A DNA stretch of 64,000 nucleotides from Saccharopolyspora galaxeae (GCF_016526145.1 NZ_JADDUE010000001.1:682001-746000); one strand, 5' to 3'. Shown: positions 26,191 to 34,377, counted from the first letter of the stretch. Notes: a model not told the origin generated them from the letters alone. A program made the numbers and translations.

Positions 26191-27081
26191 TCAGGCCGCG
26201 GGGTCGATGCCGGACCAGGAGATGAGCCGGTCCGCGACTTCCGCGACGCTCGGCCTCGCCGTCGGATCGGCGAGGAGGCAGGCGTCCACGGTGCGCGACA
26301 GTCGCGCGGGCAGGCGACGCTTGGTCCGCAGCGGCGGCGGGGCCTCGTCGAGCTGCGGGTAGTACCGCGAGCCGTCCGCGCGGTGTTGCCGGTGCGGCAC
26401 GTCCGACCACGGCGGAGCTCCGGAAAGCGCCTCGTGCAGGGTGATTCCGACTCCCCAGACGTCGGTGGCCGCGGTCATCTCGCCGCCGCGTGCCTGCTCG
26501 GGCGAGAGGTAGTCGAAGGTGCCCGCGGTGCTGCGCTCGCCGATCCGGCAGGCCAGGCTCAGGTCCAGCAGCACCGCGCGGCCGCCCGCGGAGACCACAT
26601 TGGACGGTTTGACGTCGAGGTGCGCCCAGCCCTGCCGGTGCAGGTAACCCAGCACCGAGCAGAGCTGGACGCCGAGGATCGCCGCGTCCACCGGCCGCAG
26701 CCGTCCGTGCTGCTCGACGAGGTAGCTCAGCGTCGCGCCCGGCAGCGTTTCGCTGATCACCACGGGCCGCACCGGGTCGTTGCTGAGCACGGTTTCGTAG
26801 CCGCGCACCAGGTGCGGATGCGCGAGCGAGGTCAGCAGCATTCCCTCGTTGCGCAGCCACCCGGCCGCCGTGTCGTCCTCGGCGCGTTCCGGGCGGAGAG
26901 TTTTGCCGACGCACCGGCACTGCCGCTGCTCGCTCCACAGGTCGTAGACGTCGAGCCGATTTCCCCGCCGCAGCAGGGAAATCACGCGATATCCGGGTGC
27001 CGGGGAATCACCGGGCTCCAGCGGAGGGCCGGGAGGCCCCCAGTCGCCGTCTTCGCCGTAGTAGGAGCTGACCGCGCTCAC
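26191..27081 (-). CDS. Serine/threonine protein kinase-like protein with altered motifs
   Basis: A 296-residue soluble kinase fold. The catalytic loop HLDVKPSN (154-161) and the lysine VGK (60) are present. The glycine-rich loop is degenerate (RRGNRLDVY), the metal-binding DFG is DLS (173-175) and the APE motif is SPE. The catalytic Asp, Lys and Asn remain, so weak activity is possible, but ATP binding looks compromised. There is no membrane segment or PASTA domain, unlike PknB. It is convergent with the beta-lactamase gene, with no obvious partner. Confidence 0.82.
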   Translation of the reverse strand: MSAVSSYYGEDGDWGPPGPPLEPGDSPAPGYRVISLLRRGNRLDVYDLWSEQRQCRCVGKTLRPERAEDDTAAGWLRNEGMLLTSLAHPHLVRGYETVLSNDPVRPVVISETLPGATLSYLVEQHGRLRPVDAAILGVQLCSVLGYLHRQGWAHLDVKPSNVVSAGGRAVLLDLSLACRIGERSTAGTFDYLSPEQARGGEMTAATDVWGVGITLHEALSGAPPWSDVPHRQHRADGSRYYPQLDEAPPPLRTKRRLPARLSRTVDACLLADPTARPSVAEVADRLISWSGIDPAA

Positions 27082-27114
27082 CGCGCGCCGCCTGCTGTTA
27101 AGTGCAAAATCCGC

Positions 27115-27318
27115 TCAGCTGCGGCTGCGGCGCCTGCCGGAGCCGCTGTGGGAGCGGTGCCGACGGCGGTGGTCGGAGCCGCTGCCGGAGCGGTGGCGCC
27201 GCCGGTGGTCCGAGCCGGAGCCGCTGCCGGAGCGGCGCCGCCGGTGCCCGTCGCTGCCGTGCGAGCGGTGGCTGTGCTTGGCTGGTGAGAGCGAGTGGAA
27301 CAGCTTGCCCAGGTCCAT
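27115..27318 (-). CDS. Small Ser/Arg/His-rich repeat protein (67 aa)
   Basis: Starts at ATG 27318 behind a very strong ribosome site (GAGGAGAAGACG). MDLGKLFHSLSPAKHSHRSHG leads into repeats of GSGSDHRRRHR and ends RSHSGSGRRRSRS. Net charge is strongly positive and no fold is expected. It resembles eukaryotic SR-type tails and nucleic-acid- or metal-binding tails. The DNA is correspondingly repetitive. It lies upstream of, and in the same direction as, the kinase-like gene, so it could be a kinase substrate; this is speculation. Confidence 0.6.
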   Translation of the reverse strand: MDLGKLFHSLSPAKHSHRSHGSDGHRRRRSGSGSGSDHRRRHRSGSGSDHRRRHRSHSGSGRRRSRS

Positions 27319-27574
27319 CGTCTTCTCCTCGTCGACGGGTCGGCCGCCGAGTCCGTCACGGCGCGCACGGCCGAGATCATCTACCGCCCGCCAGACTACG
27401 CGAAAGATCGGACATACCGGACGGTTTTTCTTCGTGCTGCTCGAATTTCCCCGTCTGCAGGTCGGTCGTGCCTTGCCGCGGTTGACGGGCCGCCTGCGCC
27501 CGCGTCAGCCTCCTGTTCGCAGCGGCCGGACGTCCGGTTCGGTCTCGCGCACGCAACTGAGGGACGAGAGGGCA

Positions 27575-27964
27575 ATGGCTGAGCTGGGCGGAGTGCTGTT
27601 CCTCGCGTTGGGGTTGCTCTTGCTGTCCGGGGTGATCCACTACGTGAGCCGTGCGACGGCCGACGGGACGATCGGCCGCAACGCGATGGTCGGGATCAGG
27701 ACGAGGCACACGCGGGCTTCGGACCGGGCTTGGCTGGTGGCGCACCGGACGGCTGCTCCGTGGCTCGTGATCGGGGCGTGGACCGGCTACTTCGGTGCCG
27801 CGCTGACCGTGGTCGCAGGAGGCTCGCTGCTGGCGACGCGGATCGGGTCGTCCGCAGGTGTGGCCATAGGTTTCCTCGGATTCGCCGGTGTGCTGGTGCT
27901 CCTTTTGATCGGCAGCAGCAAAGCCAATGCAGCAGCGAAAGAAGCCGCCCTCGAAAACAGCTGA
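27575..27964 (+). CDS. SdpI-family membrane protein
   Basis: A 129-residue protein with three hydrophobic segments (about residues 4-22, 58-80 and 88-112). The polar stretch MVGIRTRHTRASDRAWLVAHRTA between the first two is the hallmark of the SdpI family (Bacillus subtilis SdpI gives immunity to the SDP toxin). ATG 27575 follows GAGAGGGCA. In actinomycetes such proteins are common, and immunity is only one possibility. It lies 142 bp before the type VII effector cluster, so a link is conceivable. Confidence 0.78.
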   Translation: MAELGGVLFLALGLLLLSGVIHYVSRATADGTIGRNAMVGIRTRHTRASDRAWLVAHRTAAPWLVIGAWTGYFGAALTVVAGGSLLATRIGSSAGVAIGFLGFAGVLVLLLIGSSKANAAAKEAALENS

Positions 27965-28105
27965 GCCGACTGATCTCCGGTCTCGCCGGTCGATTGCTCG
28001 TCGAAGATCGCCGCGGCCATCCGGGTGATCGGTAGAACTACGCTCCACCTGGGCAAACGCCTCCGATACCGTGCGGTCGACGTGGTCGACTAGGGGAGGA
28101 CGATC

Positions 28106-28387
28106 GTGGCTGGGTACGAAGTGTCACCGGAGCTGCTCGAGCGGACGCGCGGCACTCTTGACGGTGGCGTGGAAGGACTGGAAGGTATCGCCGACGAACC
28201 GGCACCCGGCATTGACGCCGGGGAATCCACGCCCACCGTCGCTGAAACGCTAGGTGCGCTGCTGGAAGCCAGTGCGGGAGTGCTGGCGGGCATGCAGGAG
28301 ATGGCCGGCGATGTGCAGGCGACTCGCGACAGGTACTTGAGCGACGACGATGCCGCGGCGGAGCTGTTCGGCCGCCCCGGTCAGTGA
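28106..28387 (+). CDS. EspC-like small type VII secretion-associated protein
   Basis: A 93-residue alpha-helical protein with two helices (PELLERTRGTLDGGVEGLEGI and LGALLEASAGVLAGMQEMAGDVQATRDRY) separated by a loop, the pattern of EspC/WXG100-like partners. GTG 28106 follows GGGGAGGA. The next gene, a long WXG protein, begins eight bases after its stop. Such small proteins usually pair with the N-terminal domain of the following effector for export. No cysteines or signal peptide are present. Confidence 0.75.
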   Translation: MAGYEVSPELLERTRGTLDGGVEGLEGIADEPAPGIDAGESTPTVAETLGALLEASAGVLAGMQEMAGDVQATRDRYLSDDDAAAELFGRPGQ

Positions 28388-28394
28388 GGCGCTG

Positions 28395-29660
28395 ATGACG
28401 GCGATCAACACGCAGATCCTCGCCGACGCTCCTTCAGCGCGAGAGGGTGCGCATTACCTGAAACGGTTGGCCGAAGCCAATCGGGATGCGGCGACCGCGG
28501 TCCGCCGCGGTCGTTCGGAATCCGAGGAATGGGCGGGCAAAACCGCCGACGCCTTCCGCGACCTGGCTGAGCGCAGCGGTCGCGACACCGACGAGCTGGC
28601 TCGCATCACCGACAAGGTCGCGCGTGCCTTGGACAGCTTCGCCGACAACATCGGCACTTGTGTGTCCAGAATGGACGATGCTCGGCAAGCGGCTGCGGAA
28701 GGCGGTTTGTCCGTGCGGGGCTGGTGGATCGAGAAGCCGCCCGGTGATCCGGTGCAGTCGGCGCCGGAGGGAGCGGGCAGTCCATCCTTGCCCGGGCTGG
28801 ACCCGGCCTATCACCGGCAGAAAGAGGCCGAGGCCAAGCTGGACGCATGGGAAGAGGTCGGCGGCCTGGTCAGCTGGGCGAGGCGCCTTGAGCGAACCGC
28901 GCACGAGGAACTCAACTCCGCGTTGACCGACGCCAACGACCTGGTCAAGTCGCTGATCAAGCTGTCGACGTTGTTCGCGAACGCCGTCGCGGGGGTGGGG
29001 GCGTTGCACGGTGCGGCGACGAAGCTGAAAGACATGGCCGTCGAGCGGCGGGCGTTCGTGGAAAATTTCAAGAAGTGGTCGGCGGATTCAACGTTGTCCG
29101 CGTCCGCCCGCCAAGCTCATCTCGACAACCTCTACAGGAGCATCGGGCTCACCGAGCGGCAGGCAGCCTCCAACGCCGAAGTGCTCGGCAACCTCGGCAA
29201 CACCAGGGGCGGAAAGCTGATCTTCGACCCGCTGGCCAAGACCTTCGGTGGTTCGAAGCCGGGTGTCGCGCGAGGTATCGGCCGGATGGGTTCCGTGCCC
29301 GGCGCCATCCTGACCGGCGTCGAGGCGGGCAGGCAGATCATTTTCGAGGGCAAGCCTGTCGGGAAGACGCTGAGTGCGAATTTCCAGAGTTGGGGAGTAG
29401 GCGCTCTAGCCGGTGGTGGTATGGCCGCCGCCGCAAGCACAGCCGGTTTGGCGGGTGGCCCTGTAACGGTCGTCGGTGTTGGTTTCGGAGCGGCAGTGAG
29501 TTGGGCATACAGCTATTCGCAGAACAACACGTGGGCCGACTTCCAGCATGACTCGAAGGAAGCAGCCAAGGAAGGTTTGACCAAGCACGCCGAGGCGCAG
29601 AAGCAGATATACGAGATCGAACAGAAGAGCCCCGGGTCCATCCCGCTGTCGAAATGGTGA
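28395..29660 (+). CDS. WXG-domain putative type VII secreted effector with glycine-rich hydrophobic C-terminus
   Basis: A 421-residue protein. Residues 1-100 form a WXG-like helical hairpin with EEWAGKTADAFRDL at 45-58. A proline-rich linker and a second helical domain (about 135-260) follow. The C-terminal third contains a glycine/alanine-rich hydrophobic stretch (about 333-372, GVGALAGGG ... VGVGFGAAVSW) that could insert into membranes like the glycine zipper of the LXG toxin TelE. The small EspC-like gene upstream and two tiny membrane proteins downstream fit an effector-immunity cassette. No enzymatic motif is seen, so toxicity is inferred. Confidence 0.72.
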   Translation: MTAINTQILADAPSAREGAHYLKRLAEANRDAATAVRRGRSESEEWAGKTADAFRDLAERSGRDTDELARITDKVARALDSFADNIGTCVSRMDDARQAAAEGGLSVRGWWIEKPPGDPVQSAPEGAGSPSLPGLDPAYHRQKEAEAKLDAWEEVGGLVSWARRLERTAHEELNSALTDANDLVKSLIKLSTLFANAVAGVGALHGAATKLKDMAVERRAFVENFKKWSADSTLSASARQAHLDNLYRSIGLTERQAASNAEVLGNLGNTRGGKLIFDPLAKTFGGSKPGVARGIGRMGSVPGAILTGVEAGRQIIFEGKPVGKTLSANFQSWGVGALAGGGMAAAASTAGLAGGPVTVVGVGFGAAVSWAYSYSQNNTWADFQHDSKEAAKEGLTKHAEAQKQIYEIEQKSPGSIPLSKW

Positions 29661-29663
29661 GTA

Positions 29664-29933
29664 ATGCCCAAATGGTTGCGTTACCTGATCGTAGCGCTTT
29701 TTGGTGTGGTCGGTTTCGTCCTGCTTCTGGGGCCAGTTGGTCTCGCTGAGTCGTATGGGTTGGAGCGATCGACCGGGTCGAGTATCGGAGCTTTCAGTGC
29801 GATGGCTTGGTTCGGTGCGGGCTGGTGGATCAGCTCGCGGATCAACCGTCGTCAGGAGCGGCGGCGGCTGGAGCGCGAGTTCGGTCCGATCCTGGCGCAG
29901 TACCGGAACGACGACCGCAAGGACGAGGGATGA
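29664..29933 (+). CDS. Small two-helix membrane protein, putative immunity protein 1
   Basis: An 89-residue protein with hydrophobic helices at about residues 5-27 and 42-59, then a strongly basic tail (RINRRQERRRLERE) expected in the cytoplasm. It starts three bases after the effector stop and overlaps the next gene (ATGA). Small multi-pass membrane proteins directly behind secreted pore-forming toxins are often their immunity proteins, which is the basis of this call. No family is recognised. Confidence 0.65.
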   Translation: MPKWLRYLIVALFGVVGFVLLLGPVGLAESYGLERSTGSSIGAFSAMAWFGAGWWISSRINRRQERRRLEREFGPILAQYRNDDRKDEG

Positions 29934-30187
29934 AGCAGCCCTCACGGGGCCGGAGCCTGCTGATCGGCTCGTTGGTGTTCATGCCGCTGATCCCGTTGGC
30001 GCTGGCTCCTCCGCTGGCTGCGGCGTTCGGCGCGGACCCGCACGCTGCGAAGATCGGCGGTGGCATTTTCACGGCGATGTTGTTCTTCGGGATGGTCTGC
30101 GTCCTTTCCGAACTCATGCATCGTGTTGACGACGACGCCGATGGTTACGACGACGATCGCGACGACGCCGAGCGGCGCGGGGATTGA
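29930..30187 (+). CDS. Small two-helix membrane protein, putative immunity protein 2
   Basis: An 85-residue protein with two hydrophobic helices (about residues 10-34 and 43-62) and an acidic C-terminus (DDDADGYDDDRDDAERRGD). Its ATG overlaps the stop of the preceding membrane-protein gene. The tail charge is opposite to the basic tail of that neighbour, which suggests the two could associate. Role inferred from context only. Confidence 0.65.
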   Translation: MKQPSRGRSLLIGSLVFMPLIPLALAPPLAAAFGADPHAAKIGGGIFTAMLFFGMVCVLSELMHRVDDDADGYDDDRDDAERRGD

Positions 30188-30191
30188 GCTG

Positions 30192-30560
30192 ATGAGCGAA
30201 CGCGACATTTTCGCCGCGGACGATGAAGGTGTGGCTCCTGCGGTCTTCGGCGTCGAGCAGTTGGAGGAGGACGAGGACGAGCCGGTGGCGCCGACGCCGC
30301 CGGAGCCGGGGGAAGTCTTCGTCCTCCCCTCGGAACCGGTGACCGCGCCGCAGAGCGAAGTCACCGTGCAGCTGGGGCGCACCGAAGACGGTGAGCTGGT
30401 GTTGCTGGCGTTCAGCTCACCGGAGCGGCTGGCCTCTTGCCTCGGCGACGAGCAGCCGTGGGTGGCGGTCCCGAAGCCGGAACTCGAACAGGTTCGGCGA
30501 AACTGCGGAGCCGAAATCCTGGAGATCGACCCCGTGCGCCCCGCCGAAGTTTCCGAGTGA
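30192..30560 (+). CDS. SAV_915-family type VII secretion-associated protein
   Basis: A 122-residue protein. An acidic, proline-rich N-terminal 50 residues precede an SseB-like domain with LVLLAFSSPERL, QPWVAVP and a closing EILEIDP, as in SAV_915-type proteins found beside type VII effectors in Streptomyces. It starts four bases after the second membrane-protein gene, completing a five-gene run. Its TGA stop is the TGA inside a copy of the dispersed 51-bp palindrome, so the repeat has set the end of this protein. Confidence 0.75.
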   Translation: MSERDIFAADDEGVAPAVFGVEQLEEDEDEPVAPTPPEPGEVFVLPSEPVTAPQSEVTVQLGRTEDGELVLLAFSSPERLASCLGDEQPWVAVPKPELEQVRRNCGAEILEIDPVRPAEVSE

Positions 30561-30605
30561 ACGGACCGTTTGACCGATCTATTGGGACGAACGGTCCGTT
30601 CGCTC
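30555..30605. repeat. Dispersed 51-bp palindromic repeat
   Basis: GAGTGAACGGACCG pairs with CGGTCCGTTCGCTC across a loop containing ATCTATTGGGA. It supplies the stop codon of the SAV_915-like gene and probably terminates transcription. Confidence 0.82.
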
Positions 30606-30715
30606 GGGGAGTGGTGGCCGGGCGCGGGGATTCGGGGAGGTGAGCGCCCGGCCACCGACCGGTCCGGCGTTGTCGGGGGAAATTGCCACCGGACCGGGGT
30701 TTTTCGGCGGTGCGG

Positions 30716-30985
30716 TCAGAAGTCCCAGGTGATCGAGAGATAAGCCTGGGTGGCGACGATTTCGGAGCACGGGGTGCAGCGGATCGCGATCGACTCGGAA
30801 CGCGGCCTGCGCGGAGCCGGAGTGTCGAACGGGACGCGGATCCACGTGCCGCACAACGTGGGAGTCCACTCGCCTCCCGGCAGCGCACCGGGCCGTGATT
30901 CCGTCGCGTGCCGCAGATGCAGCGAGAGCCCCACGATCCAATAAGCGACCGGCGAAGTGCACCGGTATGGATGCGGCAACCCCAT
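30716..30985 (-). CDS. Hypothetical protein with CxxC (89 aa)
   Basis: Starts at ATG 30985 with GAAGGACG upstream. It contains TLCGTWIRVPFDT and a CTPCSE pair that could bind a metal. It is divergent from the HTH-DUF397-NLR operon, sharing a 170-bp control region with several dyads, and so may belong to the same regulatory unit. No family is named with certainty. Confidence 0.6.
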   Translation of the reverse strand: MGLPHPYRCTSPVAYWIVGLSLHLRHATESRPGALPGGEWTPTLCGTWIRVPFDTPAPRRPRSESIAIRCTPCSEIVATQAYLSITWDF

Positions 30986-31036
30986 GATCGTCCTTCTTTC
31001 GGTTTAACCGCCGGATGAATTGCTGACGGGAAAGAA

Positions 31037-31110
31037 GGTAGATCGCTACCGTCGTGGTCAGCGAATTTGTGACAACCCAGGTCACGTGCTTGCCACAGCG
31101 GGCCGTGGCA
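31037..31110. promoter_or_regulatory. Three dyads in the divergent control region of the HTH/NLR cluster
   Basis: GGTAG-N4-CTACC (31037-31050), GTGAC-N7-GTCAC (31069-31085) and TGCCAC-N8-GTGGCA (31091-31110) lie between the divergent 89-aa gene and the HTH gene. They are natural candidates for operators of the HTH protein. Confidence 0.42.
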
Positions 31111-31155
31111 CAGCTTCTGCCCCCTGTCTGGCGAGGAAAGAAGGAGGTCACCGAA

Positions 31156-32022
31156 ATGCGGCAGTCCGAGGCGCTGCGTCAATTGGGTCTGGGCGTGCAC
31201 CTGCGTTCGTTGCGGGAGAAATCAGGAATGACCACCCGATCGGTGGCATCCTCGTTAGGAGTTTCCCGGTCGTCGGTCAGCCGGACCGAACGCGGGCTGC
31301 GAGCGCCCGATCGCGAGGAGGTGAGCGCGCTGTGTGCGTTGTTCGGCGTTGTCGGGGACGAGCGGGAGGAGTTGCTGAACAGGGTCGGCGACAATGCGGA
31401 CGCATCCGCATGGCTGGCACTGGCTGACATGTCGGACCAGTTGGCCAGCATCCTGGTGCTGGAACGTGAGTCTGCCGTGATCACGAATGTCGAGCTAGCG
31501 CTGATCCCGGGACTCTTGCAGACCGCCGACTACTCGCGCCTGGTCATGGCAGCGTCCGTGCGGCCTGTTCCGGACCTGGAGAAGCGGGTCGCCAATCGGC
31601 TGGGGCGGCAAGCGATCTTGTCGCGGCCTAACGCAGCGATGGTCCGTTGCTTCGTCGACGAGGCGGCGTTGCGGAGGACCCTGGGTGACTCCGCGGTAAT
31701 GCACGAACAGCTCCTTCACTTGCTGACAGTGCAGCGCCGATCGAACGTCGTGCTCCGGGTTCTTCCGCTGAGCGCCCAGGCGAACACTTCCCTCGACGGT
31801 TCGTTCGCGCTGTACGAGTTGCCCGGAGGCCAGCCGTACGTCTACGTGGAGGCACAGAACTTCGGAGTCTTGCTCACTGAAGCTGTTGACGTGCATCCGT
31901 TTGTGGAAACGTGCAGCCAGCTTGGGGATCATGCGTTGCAGGAGCGCGAGTCAGCTGAGTTGATCAACCAGATCGCGGAAGGGCTTGTCCATGAACGAGC
32001 GGGTATGGCGCAAGAGCAGTAG
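31156..32022 (+). CDS. XRE-family HTH regulator with DUF5753 domain (second copy type)
   Basis: A 288-residue protein: N-terminal HTH (GMTTRSVASSLGVSRSSVSRTE) and a DUF5753 domain with IPGLLQTADYSRLV and SLDGSFALYELP. ATG 31156 follows the strong site AAAGGAGGTC. The start of the paired DUF397 gene lies inside its 3' end, and an NLR follows. It shares architecture, but only moderate sequence similarity, with the HTH protein at 662-1558. It probably controls the cluster or responds to the NLR. Confidence 0.88.
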   Translation: MRQSEALRQLGLGVHLRSLREKSGMTTRSVASSLGVSRSSVSRTERGLRAPDREEVSALCALFGVVGDEREELLNRVGDNADASAWLALADMSDQLASILVLERESAVITNVELALIPGLLQTADYSRLVMAASVRPVPDLEKRVANRLGRQAILSRPNAAMVRCFVDEAALRRTLGDSAVMHEQLLHLLTVQRRSNVVLRVLPLSAQANTSLDGSFALYELPGGQPYVYVEAQNFGVLLTEAVDVHPFVETCSQLGDHALQERESAELINQIAEGLVHERAGMAQEQ

Positions 32023-32185
32023 GAGCGGCACGTCGGTCAACTGTGTGGAGGTCGCGTTATCGCCGGACACGGCAGGCGTCCGCGACTCGAAGAACCGCGC
32101 GGCCGGGCACTTCACCGTCCCCGCCGCGACGTGGGGTTTCTTCTTGCAGGACTTGAAGTCCGGCCGCTTCGACCGGTCCCGCTGA
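31991..32185 (+). CDS. DUF397 domain protein (64 aa)
   Basis: Essentially only the DUF397 domain: VWRKSSRSGTSVNCVEVA, VRDSKNR and FFLQDLKSG. ATG 31991 overlaps the end of the HTH gene by 32 bp, and its stop overlaps the ATG of the NLR gene (TGATG). All three are therefore coupled, which implies a defined stoichiometry. Confidence 0.85.
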   Translation: MNERVWRKSSRSGTSVNCVEVALSPDTAGVRDSKNRAAGHFTVPAATWGFFLQDLKSGRFDRSR

Positions 32186-34347
32186 TGGAGGGATCGACCG
32201 TAGGGACTCCAGGCGAAGGCGTGCACAACAGCGCGTCGGACGGCGAAAACGTCGTCCAGGCGCAGCACATCCATGGCGACGTGCACGTCCATGGTTCGGC
32301 GGCGCGCGAAGGCGCCTCGGCGGCGCCACCTCGTCAGCTTCCGGCGACGGCGCGGCATTTCATCAACCGCACGGTCGAACAGGACGCGTTGACCACGCTG
32401 CTCAACGGTTCCGGTGCGCAACACACCCTGCTGGTCTCGATGATCTCTGGGCTGGCCGGGGTCGGGAAGTCGACGCTGGTGGTGGAGTGGGCGCACAAGG
32501 TGCGCGACCAGTTCCCCGACGGCGAGTTGTACGTGAACCTGCGCGGGTTCGATCCGGCAGCCGAGCCGGTGACTTCCGCGGAGGCATTGGCGGGTTTCCT
32601 GACGGCGCTCGGGATGGAACCGGATGCGATCCCGGCGTCCGAGCAAGCGCGGGCGGCGCAGTACCGCACTCTGGCGCATGGGCGGCGAATGCTGCTGGTG
32701 CTGGATAACGCCAGAGATGCCGAGCAGGTGCTGCCGTTGTTGCCCGGGGCGGCAGGATGTCTGGTGGTGGTCACCAGCCGCCAGCGGCTGGACGGACTGG
32801 TGACGCACCACGGGGCGCAGCGACTCGCCCTCGACACCCTCACTCCCGGAGAAGGGCACCAACTGCTCGCGCGGCACCTCGGCGCCGAGCGGCTGGACGC
32901 GGAGCCGGACGCGGCCGCGACTCTGTTGGAGTTCTGTGCCGGGTTGCCACTGGCGTTAACGCTGGTCTCGGTGCAGGCCGCGGCCGAACCGGATGTGCCG
33001 CTGGGCGATCTGGTCGCCGATCTCGCCGACGAGCACGATCGGCTCGATGCCCTCGATGCGGGCGGCATAACCGGAATCCGGGCGGTGTTCTCCTGGTCCT
33101 ACCGCACGCTCTCACCCCCGGCCGCGCGGTTGTTCCGGCTGCTGGGGTTGCCGATTTCGCCGGACGTCAGCCTCGGCGCCGCTGCCGCGCTCGCGGGCGT
33201 CGATCACCGGTCGGCGCGGAAACTCCTCGGTGAGCTGGGCCGGGCGCATCTGGTGACTCGCCGGGCGGGCGACCGCTACGTCTTCCACGACCTGCTGCGC
33301 GCCTACGCGCGCGAACGCGCGCACGCCGACGACACCGAATCCGACCGCACGGCAGCATTGCAACGGCTGCTCGACCACCACCTCTACGCCACCTACGCCG
33401 CGAACCGGCAGTTGGCGCCCGCTCGTGACCTGGTCGAACTCGAATACGTCGACGAGCAGCTGAACTGCTCGTTCGCGGACTACGACGAAGCATTGGCGTG
33501 GTGGGACGCCGAACACGCGGGTGTTCTCGCCACCATCCGGCAAACGACCGCACTCGGAATGCCGCGAGCCGGGTGGCTCGCGAACGCCGCCACCTATCCG
33601 ATGCGGCTTCGCGGACTGATCAGCGAACTGAAGACCAGCAGCACCGCCGGAATCGAAGCGGCCCGGCAGAACGACGATCGGCCCGCACTGGCCCGATTGC
33701 ACGCCGACCTCAGCGAAGCCTGCTGGCGCCTGCGGGAACTGGACCGGGCGAGCGAGAACGCGCGGATCGCCGCCGGCCTGTTCGAAGCGATGGGCGAGCG
33801 GATGTGGACCGCGATCACCAGCTGCGGATCGGCGCTGATGTGCCTCGATGCGCAGCAGTACGCCGACGCGGTGACTTCCGCGCGCCACGCGAAACGGATC
33901 TTGGACGAGCTGGGCGGCACCTGCGAAGCAGTTCCGGAATCGCTCGCGACCCAGCAGCTCACGACCGACTCGCTGCTGGGCGTGGCATTGGCGCACTGCG
34001 GCGAATTCGACGAAGCGTTCCCGCTGCTGCGCCGTGCCCTCGAACTCGAATGGGACGAATTCGGCCGCGGCTACGTCCTGCACCGGCTCGCGACCGCGCA
34101 CCTGCTCGCCGGAAACATCGCCGACGCCATCGAAACCTGCGGCCGAGCCGTCGAGCACCGGCGGCGCATCGGCCACTCGGCAGGCGAAGCCGAAAGCCTC
34201 ACCGAACTCGGAAAAGCCCAGCACACCAACGGCGATACGGAAGCCGCCCGGCACACCTGGCAACAAGCACTCGCCATCCTCGACCCGCTCGGCCACCACA
34301 ACGCCGAAGTGATCCGCGACCAGCTCAACGCGCTCGCCGGGCGGTAG
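32185..34347 (+). CDS. NLR-type STAND ATPase (NB-ARC, TPR) with N-terminal amyloid-like motif
   Basis: A 720-residue protein. Residues 14-36 contain HNSASDGENVVQAQHIHGD and histidine-rich flanks, resembling RHIM-like bacterial amyloid signalling (BASS3-type) motifs of actinobacterial NLRs. The NB-ARC domain shows the P-loop GLAGVGKST (89-97), LYVNLRGFDP, LLVLDNA (Walker B) and GLPLAL. A winged helix (LRAYARERA) and TPR-like helices (about 480-720) follow. It lacks the SARP DNA-binding domain of AfsR. TGATG overlap couples it to DUF397. It likely senses a signal and oligomerises; no effector with a matching motif was seen in the window. Confidence 0.85.
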   Translation: MEGSTVGTPGEGVHNSASDGENVVQAQHIHGDVHVHGSAAREGASAAPPRQLPATARHFINRTVEQDALTTLLNGSGAQHTLLVSMISGLAGVGKSTLVVEWAHKVRDQFPDGELYVNLRGFDPAAEPVTSAEALAGFLTALGMEPDAIPASEQARAAQYRTLAHGRRMLLVLDNARDAEQVLPLLPGAAGCLVVVTSRQRLDGLVTHHGAQRLALDTLTPGEGHQLLARHLGAERLDAEPDAAATLLEFCAGLPLALTLVSVQAAAEPDVPLGDLVADLADEHDRLDALDAGGITGIRAVFSWSYRTLSPPAARLFRLLGLPISPDVSLGAAAALAGVDHRSARKLLGELGRAHLVTRRAGDRYVFHDLLRAYARERAHADDTESDRTAALQRLLDHHLYATYAANRQLAPARDLVELEYVDEQLNCSFADYDEALAWWDAEHAGVLATIRQTTALGMPRAGWLANAATYPMRLRGLISELKTSSTAGIEAARQNDDRPALARLHADLSEACWRLRELDRASENARIAAGLFEAMGERMWTAITSCGSALMCLDAQQYADAVTSARHAKRILDELGGTCEAVPESLATQQLTTDSLLGVALAHCGEFDEAFPLLRRALELEWDEFGRGYVLHRLATAHLLAGNIADAIETCGRAVEHRRRIGHSAGEAESLTELGKAQHTNGDTEAARHTWQQALAILDPLGHHNAEVIRDQLNALAGR

Positions 34348-34377
34348 GCCGGAAAGTCGGCCATAACAACAGAATTC

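Noticed and set aside
27115-27318. CRISPR-like or microsatellite reading of the repetitive DNA
   Set aside because: The repeats are short, unequal and in phase with codons of a gene with a strong ribosome site, and no spacers are present.
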